Shown piece after piece: positions 52,303 to 64,000 of a stretch of DNA of 64,000 nt. Below the pieces are notes generated by a model that was not told the DNA's origin, ran no database searches, and was given only the letters and a program-made list of their open reading frames with translations. The stretch comes from Centroberyx gerrardi. Taxonomy: Eukaryota > Chordata > Actinopteri > Beryciformes > Berycidae. The stretch lies in NCBI RefSeq assembly GCF_048128805.1, contig NC_136010.1:15541980-15605979 (forward strand), given 5' to 3'. A program made the position numbers and the translations under genes. The number at the start of each line of letters is the position of its first letter. Within the stretch, counting starts at the first letter, position 1.

Positions 52303-54208
52303 GCCTTGGTTTAAAAAGGAGAAGGAATTTGTGCCTGTGGTATACTGCTATAGATTGATGATGATTAGTTTTGAAGAGGCAGGATTGATCTCCAGAATTA
52401 CGCAGCTATGTAGGTTGGCAGCATTATAACAACAAGGCCAGCTGCTGAGATCCAAGGTCTCTCAGCGCAGAGCCGACTGTAATCTCATCTCACCCGGGAT
52501 CACTAGCTGTCAATCTGCAGTATGACTGGATCTAGTCATGGCTATTATGCTATCAACAATTATGCTATGTGTTTGCTTTCAGATAGTTTTGATAGGGATT
52601 GACTGATAAAGAGATGTGTGAGCCGTTGTCTATCATGTTGTATTGTTGCCATCCGTTTGAAAAGAGTTATCTTGAACCAGAGATTAAACCTGCAGTTCTT
52701 AACAGTGTTGCTTCAGTTGCTGGTTAAGAACACGTTTTAACACGGTAGCTGAATCCACTGACGAATATGCCTTGCTGGCATTTCTGAAATAGTGCTCCCC
52801 CTCAGCAGAAAGTTCTGGTGGCGGCATCCATTGGGTAACTGACTGAGGAAATTCATATGACAGATTAATTTAATGAATCTCCCTGTGGGGCCTGTTGTCT
52901 GTCAGCTATCTCCATACACACAGCTCTGTATATCTGATGGATAGCCCCTCAGTTAGAAGGGCTATTCTTGTAAATGTGGGTGTTCCATATATGTTAATTA
53001 ATGTTGGATTTAACACTGTAGAGGATCCGGATATAGGTCAGTACGTGTCTCATCTCCTAGTCTGTCCTTCAAGCGAATCACGTTGGTTTGTTTGCTAAAA
53101 CGTAGCTGGTGTTGCCACATCCACTGCACAAGATATACGAGAGGCTCCTTCAATTACAACCCTCAAGGTACAAATTATTGGTTGTTGCACCCAATGGAAA
53201 GGCTGTTCTTTTCTTGTCTGCCCTTCATCCAAAATGCATATAAACTATAATTCAAGCCCGATGTGGTCATTTCTTGTCCTGTGTTTTATTGTGATGTTGA
53301 GTTTCATCATATCTGCTGGCTGGCGATGACACGCTCGTCCCTGTGGTGTGATGTGTTCCAGTCTGCTGCTGCGGCGGAGGGAGTGTTGGGATGTCTATCT
53401 CTTCTCCGTCTCATCGCCCAGGGTCATCGGCTCCTGTGAAAGAGGGGACTTTAATGACAGAGGGGCCTTTTGTGTGCGACAGCCAGGCAGGCAATGACAT
53501 TTAACAGAGGCAGCCAGTTAGAACTGATGGCATGCTCACATACCGACTGATGCTTTATATTAGCGACAGGGAGGATTCAGCCAACTCCTAGTTTTAGCGA
53601 TTTTACACATGTAGCCCAAGGGAGGAAAAAAAAAACGATACAAAGGACAGATTAACATAGCTGCTTTGTGTCCATTTTCTACAATATATGAACCATGGCA
53701 CATTGTAGTGATGGGTAACCTAACGTTTATTATGTAGGCACCCCTGATGAATCACAGCGTAAATGAAGATGTGTTTTTCTTTTACTTTATTAACGGACCC
53801 GTGGGGTATGAATAGGGATCCAACAATCTGGACTATGTTGAGTTTGGTATTCTAGTATTTGACAAGAGTAGCTGTCCATGTTTAGTCTGTGTTATATTTG
53901 AGCACAGGCAGAATTTATAAGTGGTATCTGTGTTTATCTGGGACAGTCGACCAAGAGCTGCCCGGCCCTCCACCCTCTCTCTCACGCTTTCGCTCTTTCT
54001 TTCACTCTATATATTCATACCATCCTTTCTTTCTCCTTCCCGGCTCGTTTCTCCCCCTCCATCCTCTGGCCTGCTCAGCTAGTAACACACAGCAATATGG
54101 GAGCAGTAGGCCTGGGTTCTTCTGGCTATATTTAGCAGTGAGCAGATGCAGCGCACTGGAGCGGAACACACTGCCTCTGCTCGCCTCTGTGTGCGCTCAT
54201 ATGTGTGC

Positions 54209-54234
54209 TCCTGTGTGTGTGTGTGTGTGTGTGT
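54209..54234. repeat. (TG)n microsatellite
   Basis: About 12 TG units. Confidence 0.9.
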
Positions 54235-55090
54235 TTGTCTTTGTGACTCTTCCTTCATACCAGCTCTCCCATCATGCACCGCTGACTCTGACTCAGCAGC
54301 ACAGCAGTGGAGAACTGGGTCAGAGCGGCCCTCGTGCCCTCAACTGCTGACCAGTTTACACAAAGCATCCGTACCATTCTGCATGCCCAGTAGAGTGAAG
54401 CAGAGGGTCCGTTGTGCCCAAATGTTTGAAGTGAACTGCCTGGTATTCTCTTTTTGCAAGTCGAGCCTGTTCAGAGAGCTGGGTCAACATTGGCTCGTAA
54501 TTGGTCTTGGCAGAATTTCCCTGTGCTTTAATGTGGTTCAATTCACTCTAAAGGGAGATGGGTCACATTTAACGTTGTTCTGCCCTTATGTCTAAGAACT
54601 AATGCAAATTCTTAAGTTAAAACAATGCATGATAGTGAGACTGAAAACATTCTCTGATTTATACTGAATCATTTGATAAGTCTTGTTAGCTGTTAGGAAT
54701 ATGGACCAATTATGTGCCAAAAAACACTGGAAACACTGTTGGTTGCTTTTAATCGACTTTTGCTCAAATGGATGGTCCTGTCCCAGACTCCTCTCTGGTG
54801 GCTTCTCCATGGGCGCCCCAGGCCCACTGAGCTTGGAGTGGGCATACATGAAAGCAGCTCTGGGGTGTGGCTGCTTATGGGGGTAATTATAGTAGGAGAA
54901 GGCAGAGGACCAGTCCAGGGCTTCATGGCGGACCTCTCTGTGATTGTTGTTTTTTCCTCTCCATGCCTGCCACGCTGATTGCAGGGCGCATGGAGGGCAG
55001 CGATAGATGGTGGCTGTAAGTGGCTTGGTGATGAACATGTGTGTTTGGCAGAGGAAGCTAAACCAACTACTCCCAGTTCTGCGGCTGGTG

Positions 55091-55119
55091 TGTATGTGTG
55101 TGTGTGTGTGTGTGTGTGT
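55091..55119. repeat. (TG)n microsatellite
   Basis: About 14 TG units. Confidence 0.9.
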
Positions 55120-56139
55120 ATAATTGACATAAGAACGAAGCAACCCAGTCCCATGTTTAACATCATCATTATCATCTCTGCTATATCAGCTGTACAGAAC
55201 TTTCAAACTCTCTCAGCCAGGATAATGGATACATAATAGCTGGAGATTGCAGCTACTTTATCACACCAAGAGTGCCAAGTGAATCCCATCAGTGAGAGCA
55301 GGAGGATTTGATTAGCCTGTTTTGTCTGTTGCATCCTCCCCGATGTTCACCTCTCCCAGACAGCTCTTCCCTATAGTGCTGGTTAATGTAGAGTTAAATG
55401 CTCTCATCTGTAACTGGAGAGTCCAGTGTTGACTGACGGGATGTCCTGAGACCCACAGGAAGCTGCTGGAACAATGGATTTTACTGTTTAAGAACCAGCA
55501 TTTCCAGTTCCTACTCTGTGGCTATTATTTGGAATTGGCGAGAGGAAATACAATATTATTTGTCCCCTTGAGGAAATGCCATCTCTTTGTGCTCAGTTTG
55601 AGTCCTGTGTTATCAGCCTGAGATGGCTTGGGAACCATATGGCACTACGAGAAAGAAACCAATTTTTCTCATGGCGCAATAAACAAACTGTGTTGGACAA
55701 CCGGTGTGTGATTTTGTGTGTTGAAATCCACATGATGTCTTTACGTGTGTGAGTGTCTGTGGCTCCCATCGCTGCTGGAGTGCTACGGCCCCAGACCAGA
55801 TAGAGGGATACAGACAGAGTGGAGCCTTCTTAATCAAAATGTGATAACAGACGAGCTGAAATCCCCAACAGGACACTCCTTTTGAGATCCTGTCTTTTTA
55901 TTGTTTTAGTACAGCTATCTAAGTGATGGTCCTAAAGTATCAGGCGGCATCAGTGCTGTCTGTGTTCTGAAGAGCGATGTCCGGTGCACCTGGCTCCTTC
56001 ATGGCCCAAGACGTAGACAGGGTCACCTCCAGGCCCAAGAGCCTCTGGTGGGGACCCAGCTTGGGAGGGCGTCTTGTCTTGCGCCATAAGCCTCTCTGTC
56101 ATCACTACAGGTGGTGTTTCATTAGGTAGACCAGTGTGT

Positions 56140-56140
56140 G

Positions 56141-56173
<33 letters not shown>
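56140..56173. repeat. (GT)n microsatellite
   Basis: About 16 GT units. Confidence 0.9.
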
Positions 56174-56175
<2 letters not shown>

Positions 56176-57031
56176 TTCCAATTACCACAGGGTTCTCTCT
56201 GTTCTCCTCTACCCAGAGTGTTTAGGGCAGCCTGGCTGTCATTTAACACCTAATCTGTGCCAGCGACACCCTCCAGGGAGAGAGAAGCACACAAAGCCCG
56301 GCCTGGCACACAAGACTAGCGATCAAACAGTTTCGAGTTACAGAGGTGATTTCTAATTGGTGATATCTGTGTTTGTTTGACAACTGTTTATACTGCAGAT
56401 AGAGGGGAAAGAGACAGTTTGAGTGATCCCATTCACAATGTTACCATGGTCATCTTAACCACACGGTGCTGTCTGTTATCATGTGTATTTTGCTTACAGT
56501 AATTAGTCAGCTCCCAGTTGCAGAGTATCACCAGGATAGCATTCTCCCAGGCAGTAGCTGTAATTTAGGGATTATTTTGCTATGGTTGGTTTAAATCTAC
56601 ACCTGCCCATCTCATGTGTGGTCCATTTCTTGAGAAAGAACAACTGTGTTGATCTTCCACTAAGCCCATCAGAATTATTTGTTACAGTTTACCCCCAAAC
56701 TGTTTGTGCTTACTAGCCAATTGATGTTGACTGCCAAAATGTAATGGAAAAAAGAGTCAGTAGGCTACAGAGAAGTGCAGCACATACACACAGGCACCTT
56801 GGTTTTATTTGCTGTCTATTTCACTCTCCTGCTCCTTGTGGTGTGATGGTGAAAAAACCCATCTCACTTTTCATTTAATTGGGTTGACTGAATGATATGA
56901 GAGTAGTTCATGTTGTGTCTTTAAATTAGTTACTACTCAAACTGCGATGCCAAGGGATTAAATATCATATTTCATACTTTCAAGCCACATTTATGGGTCT
57001 TCTTTTTTTTTTCCCAGAGAATCAAGCTTCA

Positions 57032-57046
57032 CCACTGGGGGGCAGC
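57032..57046 (+). promoter_or_regulatory. CTCF-like motif in magi1 intron 1
   Basis: ccactggggggcagc matches the CTCF core CCACYAGRGGGCAGC with G in place of the A. It is 50 bp left of an RFX-type X-box (57096-57109). Confidence 0.4.
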
Positions 57047-57095
57047 AGCCCATAGTTACCACACACGGCTCATCCCATTTGCCGGTTGGCCCCGG

Positions 57096-57109
57096 GTTGC
57101 TATGGTAAC
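57096..57109. promoter_or_regulatory. RFX-type X-box (site 1)
   Basis: gttgctatggtaac is an inverted-repeat X-box: half sites GTTGCT and GGTAAC with a two-base spacer, close to the RFX consensus GTTNCCATGGNAAC. It is flanked by cccgg and ggg, extending the symmetry. Confidence 0.5.
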
Positions 57110-57210
57110 GGGTCTGTGTGAAGCAGACTTGGTGGTGAGGCTCGGAGACACAGAGGGCAGTGTTGAGCTGGAGGACAGGAGATGAATCCCAATCAGCAGC
57201 TGAACAGTGC

Positions 57211-57236
57211 CACACACACACACACACACACACACC
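57211..57236. repeat. (CA)n microsatellite
   Basis: About 12 CA units. Confidence 0.9.
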
Positions 57237-58969
57237 AAACACACTAATATGGATGCTTCCTCAAATTAATACACTCACTCTGTATGAACTATTGATATAT
57301 TTTATTTCTCTTTAATTGTATATCTAAAACATGAAAATACCCCCAACCGCTGCTGGTGTTTGGAAGCCTTGCACTCTCTCTCCTCTCTTCTAGTGTTTCA
57401 TTCCCACAAGCATGACTGACACATAATAGCAGCGAGTTGTAGTGGTGACAGCTGTTGTGTGGTGCCAGGCTGCAGTTGTTTGGCTCAGTCTTCTGCTGAT
57501 GTTATAGGTATCCACAGCCATATGTTTTTGTTCTCTTGCTATCTGGCTGGCATGTTGTAGTTTTCTTTGACTCCTTTCTAAATGGCAGCTCTCACATACT
57601 GTGCTGTGAGAGATATTTTCAGCCAAGCAGTTTTTAAATATCTCCTATGACAATATCTCCAGTGGGAATGCATAGGTGAGTGTGTCTGTGTACACATGTG
57701 TGCAAAACTGTATGTGAGAATGTGTTCAAGCTCACAAGTGCTAGAGCGTGAATCAGTATCTCCTCAGATGTTTGAGACGATGCACCCCCCTCCCCCAGCC
57801 CCTAAATGAGACAGGGATGCATAACTAGATTTAAGGTTATGTAATGGTGACTGGAGGCACGAAGGATGTGTATAATCCACTCTTATTTGGGTTAAACCCA
57901 TCTCTCTGTCTATCTGTGTGTGAGGGCAGAGGCCTCGCATCCTCATATCTCCCCTACTGCTGCTTAGCCTTCCACAAACGTGCCCCATGCAGGGCTGCAA
58001 AGCACCGATCTCTGTCACACACAATCTTCCACCAGCCAGCTCCAGGAACATCTCAGCTATCTGGAAACATTTCTCCACTGAATTAATTAATTAATCTCAC
58101 TGGGATCTCAGATTTGCTCCGATGCAGTGATTTCACTGTTATGAGGACCAGGATCTCCTCTCCAAGCTTCTGAAATGGCCCATTTTATCATTGTCAGTCA
58201 TTTTCATTGCCAGAATAATATGACATTTTATTGACTACGACACTTGTGTTGGTGTAAAGTTTACCTTTTTTAACCCTTATTTATCTAGTGAAAGTCAGCT
58301 GAGCACACTTGCTATTTTCCAGCAATACCCTGCTTCACATTCACACCTGGGAGCTGCCCAGTACGACCACAGTCATGCTTTTTACATGCATGTCCCTGTA
58401 AAAAGCAATGTGGAGTAGTTGTAATTGTAGTTGCAATTTCATACTATCCTTAGAGTGTAGATTCTTAGGAGGCTTCATTAGTTACATGCCCTTTATAGAC
58501 TATTTACTAAAAAAACATATTAGTATTAATAAAAAACTGATATTGAGATGTGTGTGTACGCTACATTTGTCTGTTTTGACTTGGTTAACATCTGCGCATA
58601 AAAGCAGAAACTATTCTATTCAAACCTGTGCCTGTAACAAAAGGTACAATATCAGACAGTTTTTTGTAATAAGACAGAAATATATCAGCAGTGTCCAGGC
58701 TATATTTGGGAGGGACAGAAAGATGTGGAGTAGCAGAGACTGTGTATGTGTGTGTCTTTGTGTAGCCTGGCTCTTGACCCCTCTGTCTTCCTGCTGCTGC
58801 TCCTTATCTGGACCAGAGTGTACCAGCCAGGATTTGCCTCCTTGTCGGCCTCTCAGTCCACTCATGAACTCATAGTTTGTCAAGAGAATCACTGCAGCTA
58901 GATATCAGTATCTATCGGTCCCGGTCCGTCAAACTGTCTGTCCGTCACACACACCATCTTGGACACCAC

Positions 58970-59207
58970 TGATTGGATGTTGTCGAAACTTTGGGGAATG
59001 ATGAGTCTCATTGCTCCATTCTAGTATTTTTAAAATTGCACTGATTGGCCTAAGGGGGCATTACAACATTTGTTTGTCCATGTGTCACACGATATCTCAG
59101 ATGCTGCTGGTAAACTTGGGGAAACTCGGTGGACATGATGCATCTCACCACCGTGTTTCAGCATTTTCAAACACTAATCGGCCTAAGGAGGGCGCTACTT
59201 TTACAGA
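58970..59207. repeat. Diverged tandem duplication, two copies
   Basis: The first copy ends cactgattggcctaaggggg (about 59039-59058) and the second ends cactaatcggcctaaggagg (about 59173-59192). Each is preceded by a related aaacttgggga/aaactttgggga string and an atgatgc/gatgagtctca(t/c)c stretch. The unit is about 130 bp. Similar 'ttggcctaagggggcgcta' phrases occur in other fish repeats. Confidence 0.55.
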
Positions 59208-59758
59208 GCAAAACAAAGAGACATATTGGTTCCCGACTGGCCCAGACAGAGAATGCGTCATTCGCGGGGGACGACATGTTTACTGTTGGCTTGTTTGAGG
59301 TTGACATGCAGAATATCTAGTCAAATGAGTGACCAGAATACCTGGTCATTTGATTAGAGAGAGAGTTGATGACTGAAATTATGACCAGAAGAGAGACTAA
59401 GCAGCATACATACTGTACACACGCACACACACCACAGTGTGGTTGTAATCTCTGCTTCATGTGGCTTTAATCCTCATAAATACTGAATATTTGATGACTC
59501 TCTCATTGATGGAGCATGACACCTGGGCCGCCCGCCCTCTGCTCGCTCTGCCCACCCACGGGAGAGGGTTGTTCTGCCGGTGGTCCTTACCTTGAGAAAA
59601 GCATCTAAGCCAGCAACACTGATATGGCACTGAATGATGCTCTGCATGTTTATGTATGTATACCATGATATAAGCATGTTTTGATGAGGTGCTATTACTA
59701 TAATTCAAATCACCATGAATATGGAAATGGGTAACAGAGGATACACCGATTGAAAGAA

Positions 59759-59759
<1 letters not shown>

Positions 59760-59801
<42 letters not shown>

Positions 59802-59826
59802 TTGTGTGTGTGTGTGTGTGTGTGTG
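59760..59826. repeat. (GT)n microsatellite
   Basis: GT repeat broken once by atttgt. Confidence 0.95.
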
Positions 59827-59912
59827 CAAGCGTGCTGTTGTATCTGTTTTTTTTACAATCTGACTGCTGCTTGCCTAGCAGGGACCATAATGATGGTTGT
59901 CAGCACTGGCTG

Positions 59913-59925
59913 GTTGCTAGGTAAC
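59913..59925. promoter_or_regulatory. RFX-type X-box (site 2)
   Basis: gttgctaggtaac: half sites GTTGCT and GGTAAC with a one-base spacer. It uses the same half sites as site 1, 2.8 kb to the left. Confidence 0.45.
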
Positions 59926-59968
59926 AATTACCTGACTGTGCTTTGCTTGCACTGAATTACACAGAGGG

Positions 59969-59970
<2 letters not shown>

Positions 59971-60014
<44 letters not shown>
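59971..60014. repeat. (TG)n microsatellite
   Basis: About 22 uninterrupted TG units. Confidence 0.95.
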
Positions 60015-60016
<2 letters not shown>

Positions 60017-61585
60017 GGGAACGGAAAAATACAGCAAAGTAGACTGCCAACCAGTGTTTCCACTACTGGGCAAAAATGCCTCACACCAGAATCAGATCCA
60101 TGACTACAACAACATTAGCTACATGGTATCTGTTTCTGTGTGTGGTTTACGCCCTGCTGTTTTTTAAATTAGCATGTTTCTAATTTCTGTTTGACAAATC
60201 AGTAGATGAATGGTGATGAAAACCTTCGTCTGTTTTTAGTTGTATTGTCTCTATTTTCAATTTGACAAATGTACCAACAGCAGATTTTGTTTAGATTTCC
60301 CAACTGCTCGTAATCAACGCTGACCTGTGTTAGCTGTCAGTGTGTGGTTGTATACTGGGACACAGTACTGCACATCATCAGTTTTACCTTGTGGGACATA
60401 TGAGCATGTGGTATTTATTATCGTAGTGTTTGTGTCACTCCATGGGAAGAGGAGGTGAAGCAGGAGCACGGGCTGGTTCGACAGTTGATGATGTCACAGT
60501 CTGTCTGCACCACAGGGCCACACCTAGGGGCAGGCGACAGAGAAACACAATGCTCCTCTGCTTCAAGACCAGCTTTCCTTCCTCCGCTTCTAGACTGATG
60601 TTTCTCCTCTGTCTGTCCTGTAACTCCCAGGTTGAAAAAGAACAAGACAATATAAAAAACTTCCAAATGAATCGAGATCTTGAACCGGCTTGTAATTCCC
60701 ATAAATTCCAAAGTAAACTACAGTTATTCAGTAGCGGGCTGACCTTGCCATCCCAAAGCACAGAAGCAGAAGAGAATCTTGCAGTGTGATCCGAGTCTGT
60801 CGGGAAAGCATGGCAGCTCCCCCAAGAATAGCTTGCCAGCTCCCCAGACATGGATGATATATTTGGAGATCATTAAATGGTCCTAAATGAGACCCTGGCG
60901 TGAGAGCGAGCTCTGACCATCTGGCCCTATTGTGACTGCCGGGGCTCCGTTCAAACTCAGCCAGCAGCATCAGCACCTCTGATTGGATAGATGCTGACTA
61001 AGCCCAGGAGCTCGAGCCAATCAGAGACCCTTTTCATCAATTACCTCACCGCCTCAATCTCTTCGTATCTCTCTACATTAACCATATTGTCATGGACGGT
61101 GTCGCTCTCCCCATAACTGATTTACTCAAACTTTATTGATATGGCACGTCATATGAATAAATTGTAATATATTGTGCTTAACGTTAAGTAGTGCATGAAA
61201 TAGGTAAAGCAAGAAAAATAGATTCAGTGTCACTCAGTGCCTCTCATGCTTGTTTGATTCGAGTGATAATGAATTTTTATATCACATGGATTTACAAGAG
61301 ACAGTCGTTTGATAATATTTATTTGCATTCTTGAACTATATCACATTTATATGCAAACCCAATCCAAAGCACTAAAGAATTTGTATAGCGGAGGCCTTCC
61401 TTCCTTCTTTCAAATTATCTAAGGAAGGTAAATATCTCTTTCTTTTCCTCCGACATTGTTAGCTGTTTCTCATGCTATTTCAGTATCCAAGGATATTTCA
61501 ACGATGGAAATGTCACAGCCTTTCATGGCCTTATCTTTGGTCAAATGACAGCATTGCAATGGTGAAGAGATGACCAGGCGTGTGA

Positions 61586-61756
<171 letters not shown>

Positions 61757-61782
61757 TAATGATAACAATGATGATAATGTGA

Positions 61783-61916
61783 TAATTGATTGATCCCACG
61801 TAGGGAAGTTCTTCTTTTGCTTGCCCCCCATCCACAGTGCAGGGTCAGTTACAGAACAACACCTCTGGTAGGGATTCAGTGTCTTGCTCAAAGACACTTC
61901 AGCAGGACAGATGCTT
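61783..61916 (-). mobile_element. tRNA-derived SINE fragment (copy 3)
   Basis: On the minus strand it reads gcatctgtcctgctgaagtg and continues tctttgagcaagacactgaa, the same body as the copies at 7.7 and 34.9 kb, ending with a gggatcaatcaatt tail near 61783. It sits 30 bp after magi1 exon 2. Confidence 0.65.
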
Positions 61917-62437
61917 ACCAACACACATCTGGTTGAAGAACGGTCTCTTTAGCCACTATCATCATTTATTCCTCTCTACCCACTTCCTGAACCATCTTTC
62001 TCATCTGTTAATATCTTCTTTTTAAACTCCTTCTACCCTCTCGTTCACCCATTCATCCTCAACTTATTCTATTGTCCTTTACTTACCATTCACCCTTTTC
62101 ATCCTTACATTAGGTGTATCAAAACACTCTAGCTGTAGGTATTGTTATGATGTTACTGTCTGTGTCTATGTGCTGGAGTACCACACAAAATATGTGAAAT
62201 GCGTGGCTTGAGCCAAACATCCAGCGCCATGCCAGACTCGACAACTGGGATTGGTAATGTCAGGAACAGTTGGATCTGTGGTTGGATGATACAGTCCAGC
62301 TGTATTCAATTTTTGTACTCTACTAATGTCATGCTTCTGATTCAAAAACCTTTTGCTTGAGTGGCAATGGCCATGTGGCCCGAGGCTTAAAGTCTTTCCG
62401 CAAAGCGCTGCAGTGCATCGTCTTGAGGATATGACAG

Positions 62438-62440
<3 letters not shown>

Positions 62441-62471
<31 letters not shown>
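62441..62471. repeat. (GT)n microsatellite
   Basis: About 15 GT units. Confidence 0.9.
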
Positions 62472-62472
<1 letters not shown>

Positions 62473-62612
62473 GGGTGTGTAATGTGTTTTCCCATGAGGA
62501 ATTGTTTTCATTATCACACATATGCATAGACGTGATTTAATCAGTGAAGAAAGAGATCATCATTCCTGTCACACACCACCACTTCCTGGATCTATGAGCT
62601 GGGGCTTGGCTA

Positions 62613-62615
<3 letters not shown>

Positions 62616-62653
<38 letters not shown>
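62616..62653. repeat. (TG)n microsatellite
   Basis: About 19 TG units. Confidence 0.9.
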
Positions 62654-62657
<4 letters not shown>

Positions 62658-63715
62658 TTGCATGTATTTGAATGCAGCTTTGCATTGCGGTGCTCCCAAA
62701 TAGAACACAGTTTCTAGACTAGATTAATTTTTCTCATTCTCATTTTTTCCCCTCCCTCTTTTTCTTTCTCATTCTCTCCTTTTCACTCTCAATCTCTGGC
62801 TGTCTGTCTGTCCTTCTCTTGCTCTCAGCCATGTGACTGGTAAATCCTTGTCTCTGAGCCTCCCCCCGGTGGCCTGCCTGGGATTATGATGTTCTGATAT
62901 ATTGAAAATAGATTCCTGCCTGATTATGTGATGAACATGTCGGGCTCTAGTGAAGATCACAGGCCGATGGGCAGACCGCTGAGCCAGAGGACAGCCAGCG
63001 TTGAGATTCAAATTGAACATGACCAACAGGCTACAAAAGGGGAAAAAATGGAAACGTTAGATATATTTTCCCAGTGACAATAGTGTAAGGCATGCTGATT
63101 CAGACATTACTCTTAAAACAGACTCAATGAAACCCCGCAATTCAGTTGTCTCTTACAATAACAGGATAATCCTTTAGATTTGGAGCCAATGCACATCTGT
63201 TACTTCCACTAATTTGAGAGAATAACCATTACAACAGTGCCTGCATTCAAGTGTGGAAGCCGTATCATAGAAGAGAATGGCGGAGGCCATTATAAAGGCC
63301 ATTCATTCATGCAGGAAGATCAGCCCATGCTAAATCATTAATTGGAAATAATCACTCTTTCTGGGTTATTATCTTAAAATATAAGGCTGTGGTCTCTTTG
63401 GATGAAACATAGTTGAATGGCTGAAGAATTGGTTGTGAATCAATGAGGATGTATGTGTGTGAGGCTGAATTTTCATTTTCAAGTAATGATGCAAAGTTTG
63501 TTGGATATACGTTTTGATGTTTTTTTTGCATGTGTTTCTGCCAATGATTAAAAACTGGCACAGGTAGGCAAACAAAAAGCTAGATAGACCCCAACGCAAT
63601 CCTGGTCAGTCCGATACTGAATTTCGGGAAATGTGTACAGTGTTTATCTCTCTCTTTCTCTCTTCCTGTCTCTCCCTTTCTGTGACCTACTGTCGCTGCC
63701 ACCTCTTATTTATTG

Positions 63716-63754
<39 letters not shown>

Positions 63755-63889
63755 TGCAAATAGTTTCTTGGCATGACAAGGCAGAATGACAAAGGCAGGG
63801 AAATAAAAGCCACACTTCTCTGCCCTCTCTTTCCCTTTGTCTCTGTCTCTCTCATGTGTCCTCCCCCCCTCTCCTAAGCACATGTGTTG

Positions 63890-63920
<31 letters not shown>

Positions 63921-63921
63921 C
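63716..63921. repeat. (TC)n, (AC)n and (CT)n tracts
   Basis: TC then AC units at 63716-63752, and a CT run at about 63894-63921, separated by low-complexity TC-rich sequence. Confidence 0.85.
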
Positions 63922-64000
63922 CCCCGCCTGCCTCCCCATGCTTGACTCGAACAGGTGCCTGTCCCTCCACCAGCAGTTTTTTTTGTGTGTGTGTGTTTAG

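Noticed and set aside
54146-55175. Several overlapping open frames of 140-180 residues near 54-55 kb on both strands
   Set aside because: They overlap each other in different frames, include TG-repeat sequence, and show no known domain or typical exon boundaries; chance open frames.

Overview
This is nuclear DNA from a vertebrate, almost certainly a ray-finned (teleost) fish. The four protein-coding genes are vertebrate genes with GT-AG introns. The cytokine gene encodes a fish-type macrophage colony-stimulating factor. The spaces between genes hold dense (CA)n and (TC)n microsatellites, a tRNA-derived SINE of a kind common in teleosts, and small hAT-type DNA transposon remnants. I do not name a species.

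Layout. (1) 1.7-4.6 kb, + strand: a fibromodulin gene (fmod), a class II small leucine-rich proteoglycan, with two coding exons. (2) 7.9-11.6 kb, - strand: a complete colony-stimulating factor 1 gene (csf1) in nine coding exons that join in one open frame of 306 residues. (3) 15.5-18.6 kb, - strand: a complete renin gene (ren) in nine coding exons, 396 residues, with both catalytic aspartates. (4) 31.2 kb to beyond the right edge, + strand: the first two coding exons of magi1 (membrane-associated guanylate kinase, inverted), separated by a 30.1 kb first intron that fills nearly half the window.

Between the genes. 4.6-7.9 kb separates the converging 3' ends of fmod and csf1. 11.6-15.5 kb separates csf1 from ren and holds a long (CA)n tract and a near-perfect 123 bp hairpin. 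18.6-31 kb lies between the divergent ren and magi1 genes; I see no gene there, but it holds the ren promoter region with a DR1 nuclear-receptor motif and the magi1 5' region with two short upstream ORFs. The magi1 intron holds several hAT-type elements (two with 8-bp target duplications), a GC-rich island, runs of (TC)n, RFX-type and CTCF-type motifs, and stretches that look like conserved non-coding DNA.

The genes do not form a pathway: matrix proteoglycan, macrophage growth factor, blood-pressure protease and junctional scaffold. Their neighbourhood is of interest because in human FMOD and REN lie on 1q32, CSF1 on 1p13 and MAGI1 on 3p14. I did not find a clearly new biological system. The best unexplained items are the hairpin at 12.94-13.06 kb, the fibromodulin with no N-terminal tyrosines, the intronic GC-rich island of magi1, and the RFX/CTCF motif group near 57.1 kb. 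All gene calls come from reading the translations and splice sites by eye, with family knowledge from memory; no database search was run.
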